Shown here: piece after piece, positions 58,035 to 64,000 of the stretch
How the letters are laid out: every line of letters starts with the position of its first letter
Position numbering within the stretch: the stretch's first letter is position 1
Assembly (NCBI GenBank): GCA_027924585.1
Contig: BSBM01001719.1
Location: forward strand, 10,350,001 to 10,414,000
Direction: 5' to 3'
DNA length: 64,000 nucleotides
Source: Larix kaempferi
Lineage: Eukaryota > Streptophyta > Pinopsida > Pinales > Pinaceae
Translations under genes and position numbers: made by a program
The notes under the pieces: generated by a model
Seen by the model: the letters and a program-made list of their open reading frames with translations, nothing else
Databases searched by the model: none
What the model was told of the DNA's origin: nothing

Positions 58035-58720
58035 TGTTGGCTCGATATATTTTTCTTTAAGTTTCCAAGATAGACCCGGGTTCTGCGCAGTTCAAGGAAC
58101 CAACAAAACCCATTTTCGTCGGCCCTTTCGGAAACAGTCTGCGAGCAGACTGAGGTCTCACCCAAGGCGAAGTTATGGGAAGGTTATAGAATCAAGTTTC
58201 CACAACCGGGTGATGTGCGCTTCAACAGACTGGCGAGCAATGCACTACAGGACTCGCGCTGCGGACTCGGGAGTGCACGAAGTTCAGTACCTACTTTGCG
58301 GTTAACACTTATGCAATAGTGCATCCAAGGACTGCACTTCCTCTCAACACTTACACCACTTCAACATACTTTAATTAGTGTAATTTTATGCATTCAACAA
58401 GCATCTTAAATTGTAAACCTTGCAGAATTATACAGTACGATGGACTACAATGCCACTGCGCACTCTGGTGTTGCGCTTCAGGGAATCGCACTATATAGAC
58501 TTCACTGACTTAAGTGTTACCCATTCACTTATGCATTCATCATGTTCCAAAATACTAGTGCATTCAACATTCACTCATATGCATTCAACACTTAGCACAT
58601 TATTGCTATCATTCATTCTTCCAGAGAATACACATGGAAGCAAATATACATATATTCATAAGAAAGAACTTAACCATTCATAAAAAAAAACACACATTCA
58701 ATCGCATAACACAAGGGTTT
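58035..58720 (-). repeat. E5 3' LTR-like region
   Basis: Starts TGTTGGCTCGATAT, matching the start of the E2 LTR (17804), with shared blocks CCCTTTCGG, GAGGTCTCACCC and GGTGATGTGCGC. The match fades at about 58700, where coding sequence of the extra ORF soon begins, so the inner end of the LTR seems to be deleted or very short. Confidence 0.6.
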
Positions 58721-58739
58721 AATTATGGTATCTCCGTGC

Positions 58740-60871
58740 AGACTGAAGCAATAGTCTGCTCTATTCGTCTTCACTGCTCATGTGCACTTTCAAGCTCCTT
58801 AGCCTTCTCCACACTCTATTCCTGCAACTGCTTATAGTTTGCTTCAAGATCCTGGTGTTGGCTCAAACTCAACATATCTCTTTCATGGATTTCCTCCACA
58901 ATCTGTAAGTGTAGATGATATAGGCCTTCTAGTGGTAATATGGTGATATCAAATCCACATGCGGCAATGTCTTCGCACCTTCACTTAATTCATCGCTTGG
59001 AAGAATTACACTGAGTGGGTCTATGCGGATGATGCGCGGTCGTGGTGCCATGGTGAGAGCCAAGGGAATTTTCTTCTACTGAGATGTGACACCAGATCTT
59101 CCTTTTGAATTAGGATCGCGAACCAAGTCTCTCTAGACTTGTTCCATCTTTGCTGCGATGCTCTGCAAGGTGGTCAGATTTTCTTTTAGTCTCACTTGAA
59201 TCTCTTCATTTTTGTTGTCTTTTAGGGAAAACACGTCGTCCAGGTATGAGATGACCCTTCCCGCGATGATCTCATAATCATCATCATGCAATATTGCTTC
59301 CGAGTGGAACTTTGTGGTTTTTTGCTTCTTTTTCGGCCCTTTCTCTGGTACCGAGCTTTCTAACTCCTTTCTCTTTTCTCTTGGTGCACTATGAACTTCG
59401 TTGGCTCCTTTATCTTGCTCTTCGTCAGTTTCTTCAATGAACTTTGTCGGGGTCTGAACACTTTCATCAAAATCACTATCGATTACCATTGGCCCTTCAA
59501 CCTTCCATTTGTCTAACCATTCCTTCATGATCAGTTCAATACTCACTTCTCCCAGGTGATATTTCCCTGTGAACCATTCTGGATTATTTTTCTGCACCTT
59601 TGGTGAAATACAAATGAAATGCATGTCATCTTTAAAAATTAAAGTGCGGATATACTTTTTTGTTACCTCCTTTGAAATGCGTGGTATGCGAACGATGACA
59701 TCGCACAACTGCTCGTAGTACGTGAGGAATACTTCATTTGAGGCACGTTGTTGTTTTGTCTTCATAGTTTACCATAGATTTGCATATCTGGGTCCTCGGC
59801 AATCTTGGATGAGAGAGCAAATACTGACATAGTGCATTGGTTCTTTGCATTCTACAAAGGCGATCAACACCATCAACCAACTGTAATGAAAGGTTGTGCC
59901 ATAGATCTAAGTGTTGCGAACATCGTCCAAAAATTAATTTAACAGATACTGACACTAGTCAAACCTTACTCCCTGCGCTGTCTTCGCAGCGAGGTGAATT
60001 GCTCCTCCAAGCAGTTGTACTACAAACTGCGTACCATCATCTTTTAGGTCTTCGTTGATAAAAACTCATTTTCCTCTGGGAATGTGATATTCTTCCTTTA
60101 TCTGCGCAGCGATCTCTTTATCTCTGGTTTTACTCGCAAAGAAATTTTTAGGGTCGTCACCCCGCGTACGTAGTCCTGTGATCCTATGGATCAAATCTAT
60201 GGTGAGATAAAAATTCCTGTCCATCCACATGTAGCCTTGGTGTGTGTGTGATATCAGTGTGCGCACAACCATGTTGAGTTCGGGACTCTTGTCGAACTGT
60301 GGGATGAGCAGTAGGTTCAGAAGGCTTGATTCCACGACTTCGGAAATCCAACTCTGCACTACCAGCAGTGGATTATTCTTCACGTCCATCTTTCCGCACA
60401 TGTATCGGTCCGGTTGAAACTGAGGGTACTTTGGCTCATCAAGCTCCTTGAGCTATTGCAGTAAATCATAGTCTTCAAAATTTCAATCAAAGAACTTTCC
60501 CAACAGATTCTCTCATGGTTTGACATGACTGTACATTGGCGGAAGTGGTATCTCATACTTGGCGTTTCTGGCAATCTTTACTGCTAGCGCATTTGGTGCT
60601 CGCGGAGAGATATATGCGGGTCTTAGGTATATGGGAAGATTTGTATCTGTTGGTGGGGCAACTAGTTTCTTAGGCCCTATTATCTCGGCTTTGATGTTTC
60701 AATTGGAGGTTCCTTTCCTTTGGGATGCATCGTTGCAGGATGGCGTGGTGAACAGCATGAACCCTGGCCTTTTTCTTTAACAATCTTCTTGGCAGGGGTT
60801 CTCATCAACCCTTCAACTCCAGTTCATTTAAATACGTGTACCACTTCATCTAGAGTAGGCTCTTTAGACAT
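58740..60871 (-). pseudogene. E5 extra ORF after integrase
   Basis: The start MSKEPTLDEVVHVF at 60871 is supported by the MSK of E2. Frames 60574-60380, 60401-60066 and 59765-59133 carry most of the protein. Motifs shared with E2 are LLNLLLIPQFDKSPELNMVV, YMWMDRNFYLTIDLIHRITG, FLTYYEQLCDVIVRI and NPEWFTGKYHLGEVSIELIM. The C-terminal part has a basic stretch (KGPKKKQKT, a possible nuclear signal) and then a Gln/Lys/Glu-rich, coiled-coil-like end. No membrane segment or envelope signature is seen. Conservation of the whole plan in two separate elements suggests that it was a real protein of this family. Confidence 0.7.
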
Positions 60872-61640
60872 TCACTTACAGTGCGAATATGAATTCAAGA
60901 ACATTAATGCATTCTCTATAGTACTTAGCTTGAAAATTGTGGTAACCAAATCACTCTGCAAACTGCGGTATTTATAGGCACTGAAAGCCATACCCGCGCT
61001 AAAAAACGGATAGATAAGCATTAAATTTCATGACTATTGGCCAAATACGGCAAGGATCTTGGTCCTTTACTTCCTTAACTGCTTTAGAACGACTAATTTT
61101 GCATTAAATGCTCAAGTGATGTCGGCAAAATCACTGTGTAACGACTAGTTTTCAGCTCCAACGACTATTTTGAGGTGTTGTGTCAAACTGCACATAACGG
61201 TGTAACCACTCCCAGCGCGGTGAACTACGTGATGTCATCTTAGAAATTTGCATTCTTCACATTTCCTTTAATCTGCGCAACTACATTTTGAACTTCTCAA
61301 CTGCGCACTTCTACTTCTCTTTTGTTTTGTTTTTTTTTGTTTTTTGTTTTCCTATCTGCATGGCTTCACTTCTCTACTAGTGTTGCGCGGTTGATGCATC
61401 CTTTCCATCAAACTTCGCGTATTGGACCAAAACTGTGTATAGACTCTGTTGAATTTCTAGTTCCCAATTTCAACTGTACTTGACACTTAGAAAATTCCTT
61501 CTCTTCTGATTAATGATGGTTCTGCGAAGTAGGACTATCCTTGTAGGGTTTTAGTCTACTTCCATTAACCAGACCTAGTAAGTTGTCTCCGGCTAACATG
61601 GCTAACTGAGCTGCGCCACTTTTAGTAACATGCATAACAA
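60872..61640. other. E5 spacer between integrase and extra ORF
   Basis: Non-coding on the sense strand. It matches the E2 spacer in part (61530-61580 with 11740-11800). It contains a TTTTGTTTTGTTTTTTTTTG tract at about 61319. Confidence 0.5.
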
Positions 61641-61668
61641 TATACGTCCCAATCCAATGCATTTTAAA

Positions 61669-62760
61669 TTAGCCAGGAAATCTCATGAATTTACTATCAT
61701 ACATGAGGACAAGGTCTCCTACCTGGAATATTTTGTGCTTGATATGGCGATCATGCCATTCTTTTTCTCTGTCCTTCTGCACTTGTTGGTGAAATATTGC
61801 AATGAAGCAATCCTCCTCCAATCCAACCAAGTGTAGAAGCCTTTCTTGCAATGTCTCTTCATCTGCCATGTCTGTGAATGCAACAATTCTCATGCTTGGT
61901 ACAATTTATTCCATCGGCATCACAGCTTCTTGTCCATATGCCAACCTGAAAGGTGTATGGCATGTTAGTTTCTTACATGTTGTTCTATATGCCCATAGTA
62001 CAGTTGGAATGCGTAGATCCCAATCGTCTCTGTTTGTGCTACATACTTTGGTCAGCACATTCTCCAACAATTTGTTAAATTCTTCGACGGTTCCATTGGC
62101 TTGTGGATGGTAAGGTGTACTCCTTTGATGATGTATGTGAAATTATTCATTCAACGCTTCAATGGTTCTGTTCAGAAAATGAGTTTCTTGGTCACTCATT
62201 AAGAATTTTGGGCATCCAAATCTGGTAAGGATGTTCTCAAAGATGAACTGCACTGCAGTAACTATGCTACAGTCCTTCACTGGTTTAGCTTCTTCCCATC
62301 TGGTGCAGTAATCAGTCGCGGTGATAATATATATTGCACCAGTTCTTTTCCCTGGTGGGTTAATAGGTACCACGAAATCAATTTCCGATTTGTCAAATGC
62401 CTGTAAAGTCGATTGTGGTCTTAGTGGCATTTCATCGCTTCATGATGGCTTTCCAGTCCTATGGCACACATCGCAACTCTGGAAATTCTCTTTTGAATCT
62501 TTGTGGAGGGTAGGCCACCATACCCTTGCTTTTAATATCTTCTGCAAAGTAGCTCTTCCTGCGTAGTGACCTCCAGACACACCTGAATGTGCCTCAGCCA
62601 ATATAAATGGATTCTCATGCTCTAACACGCATCTGCGTAGCACTTCATCTGGTCCCAGCTTGTATAGTTGTACTGCAATGATAGTGAATTCTGCTTCTCT
62701 GACTACCAGTTGCTTCTTTTGCTGCGTAATGAACTCTGTGGGTGCCAATCCTGTAGTCAA
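61669..62760 (-). pseudogene. E5 integrase
   Basis: The N-terminal zinc region (62760-62440) has EAHSGVSGGHYAG and CDVCHRTGKPS, the H-H-C-C ligands. The core (62430-62143) has [16 protein letters not shown] with the first Asp and LMSDQETHFLNRT with the second. The third (Glu) is readable as [11 protein letters not shown] near 62095. The C-terminal frame (61893-61669) ends with VGDLVLMYDSKFMRFPG, as in gypsy integrases. Stops occur at about 62450, 62145 and 61905. There is no chromodomain. Confidence 0.9.
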
Positions 62761-62763
62761 TAA

Positions 62764-63368
62764 TTATACAATATATTTGTAGTAATCATATGCAATATGT
62801 ATGGAAAATAACTGCGCGTCAGGGAGATTCTCTTCAATATTAGTGGGTTCTTCGCCTGACTCAATTCTTGAAAGATGGTCAGGTCCTAGGTTCAGTCTTC
62901 TTGGTTTAACAATAATTTCAAAGTCATACTCCTGAAAGAGTAGTAACCATCTACATATTCTCCCCCCTAACACTGGTTTATTGACCAGGTACTTCAAAGC
63001 TGAATGGTCAGTGTACATTGAGAAGTGCACACCCAACAAATAGTGCCTGAACTTATGTAGGGCGTACACCATAGTTAGACCTTCTCTTTCTATAGTTGTG
63101 TAGTTCTTTTCGGCTGAAGACAGCTTTCTGCTCGAAAATGCAATAGGGTGATCAATGCCCCTTCACCTAGTTGAGCAAGCACAATGTCCAACGCTATAGA
63201 TGAAGCATCAACATGTACATGAAACAGCTTATTCCAATCTAGAAAAAATAGAATAGAAGCAGTTACCATTTTCTCTTTTAGTGTATCTAGTCCTTTCTTG
63301 CATTCTGCGTTCCATATGAACTGCGCTTCTTTCTTGAGAAGTTTCTCCATCGGCGCGGTTATCTGCAC
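62764..63368 (-). pseudogene. E5 RNase H
   Basis: Frame 63368-63090 has FIWNAECKKGLDTLKEKMV and LFHVHVDASSIALDIVLAQL (the first Asp of RNase H). Frame 63072-62764 has ALHKFRHYLLGVHFSMYTDH and then SALKYLVNK and GPDHLSRIESGEEPTN. One frameshift lies between them, near 63080. This segment is missing from E2. Confidence 0.88.
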
Positions 63369-63395
63369 AAAACCCTTTATGAACTTTATGTAGTA

Positions 63396-63992
63396 TCATG
63401 TATGGCCCAGCATCGTGCGAAGCTGCTTTACTGAGTTTGGTGCCGGAAGATTCACAATGACTATGATCTTTGCAGGATCAACCATTAGGCCTTGCTTGCA
63501 AACAATGTGTCCCAGTAGAATTCCATAGGGTACACAGAAAATACATTTCTTCAAATTCAAAGAGATTTGATGTTGTCTACACTTAGCTAACATCATTCTG
63601 AGGTTTTTGTAATGGTTCTTTAGTAAACCAAAGACAGTCCAATCATCAAAATATACTTCTAAGAACTTATGGATAAAGTCCTTGAATGCAGCCACAACAA
63701 CTCTGGAAAATATAGTAGGTGCATTCTTCAAACCAAATGGCATAATTGTATACCGATATGATCCCCATTCAGTAGCAAATGTGTTCTTATGTCTGTATTC
63801 TTCATCAATCCTGATCTGATGGTATCCAGAAAATCCATCAGTGAATGAGTAGGCCTCATTTCTTCCAACGTTGTCTAGTACTTCATCTGTAAATGGACTA
63901 GGAAATGGGTCATGTAGCGAAGCATCATTCAACTTCCTCATATCTACGCAGATTATGATTTCTCCTTTTGTCTTTTTATCCTCGATAACCAT
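63396..63992 (-). CDS. E5 reverse transcriptase (partial)
   Basis: A 198-residue open frame covering most of the RT domain: CVDMRKLNDASLHDPFPSPF, GFSGYHQIRIDEEYRHKNTF, WGSYRYTIMPFGLKNAPTIF, VYFDDWTVFG (Y-F-D-D in place of Y-[VIL]-D-D) and LLGHIVCKQGL. RT copies the RNA into DNA. The frame may continue past 63992 beyond the window. Confidence 0.93.
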   Translation of the reverse strand: MVIEDKKTKGEIIICVDMRKLNDASLHDPFPSPFTDEVLDNVGRNEAYSFTDGFSGYHQIRIDEEYRHKNTFATEWGSYRYTIMPFGLKNAPTIFSRVVVAAFKDFIHKFLEVYFDDWTVFGLLKNHYKNLRMMLAKCRQHQISLNLKKCIFCVPYGILLGHIVCKQGLMVDPAKIIVIVNLPAPNSVKQLRTMLGHT

Positions 63993-64000
63993 AGGGCTTA

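Larger units (their letters stand above)
58035..64000 (-). mobile_element. E5: Ty3/gypsy retrotransposon with extra ORF (partial)
   Basis: Minus-strand order: RT, RNase H, integrase, spacer, extra ORF, 3' LTR. It runs off the window at 64000, so gag, protease and the 5' LTR are not seen. It is related to E2 but retains RNase H and longer frames. Confidence 0.88.

Overview
This is nuclear DNA of a large, repeat-rich plant genome. The evidence is a plant-type CACTA transposase with introns, Ty1/copia and Ty3/gypsy elements primed by initiator-Met-like tRNA sites, a plant L1-like LINE and AT-rich spacers. Long LTRs (0.7 to 2 kb) and deep nesting fit a giant genome such as a gymnosperm, but the species cannot be fixed from sequence alone. 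I found no intact ordinary host gene, no rRNA or tRNA gene and no CRISPR array. Nearly all coding sequence is transposon-derived and carries stops and frameshifts.

Layout. (1) 3-8315, minus: element E1, an LTR retrotransposon encoding only gag and protease, rich in tandem repeats. It interrupts (2) element E2, a Ty3/gypsy element on the minus strand (8316-18586 plus 42252-42872). E2 has gag, protease, RT, integrase and an extra open reading frame after integrase. (3) 18587-42251: a 23.7-kb CACTA element with perfect 15-bp terminal inverted repeats, sitting inside the 5' LTR of E2. It carries a multi-exon TNP2-type transposase, a second multi-exon TNPA-like gene, a SET-like domain, a fragment of a plant alpha-galactosidase gene, a LINE remnant and a caulimovirid-like protease fragment. 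(4) 42873-47189: the 5' end of an older LTR element, E3, whose roughly 2-kb LTR is split by (5) E4 (44718-46901), a 2.2-kb non-coding LTR element with a perfect TGGTG target duplication. (6) 47231-53196: a full-length but decayed Ty1/copia element (E6) with a perfect TACAT target duplication. (7) 53202-58034: older sequence holding a remnant of a second CACTA (DUF4216, plus strand) and an unrecognised minus-strand gene with a proline-rich stretch. (8) 58035 to the window end: element E5, a relative of E2, again with the extra open reading frame.

Inferred order of events: E3 went in early; E2 inserted next to the E3 primer-binding site; the CACTA inserted into the E2 LTR; E1 inserted into the extra ORF of E2; E4 inserted into the E3 LTR; E6 inserted 41 bp beyond E3. 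The most interesting content is the CACTA with its captured host and viral fragments, and the shared post-integrase ORF of E2 and E5.
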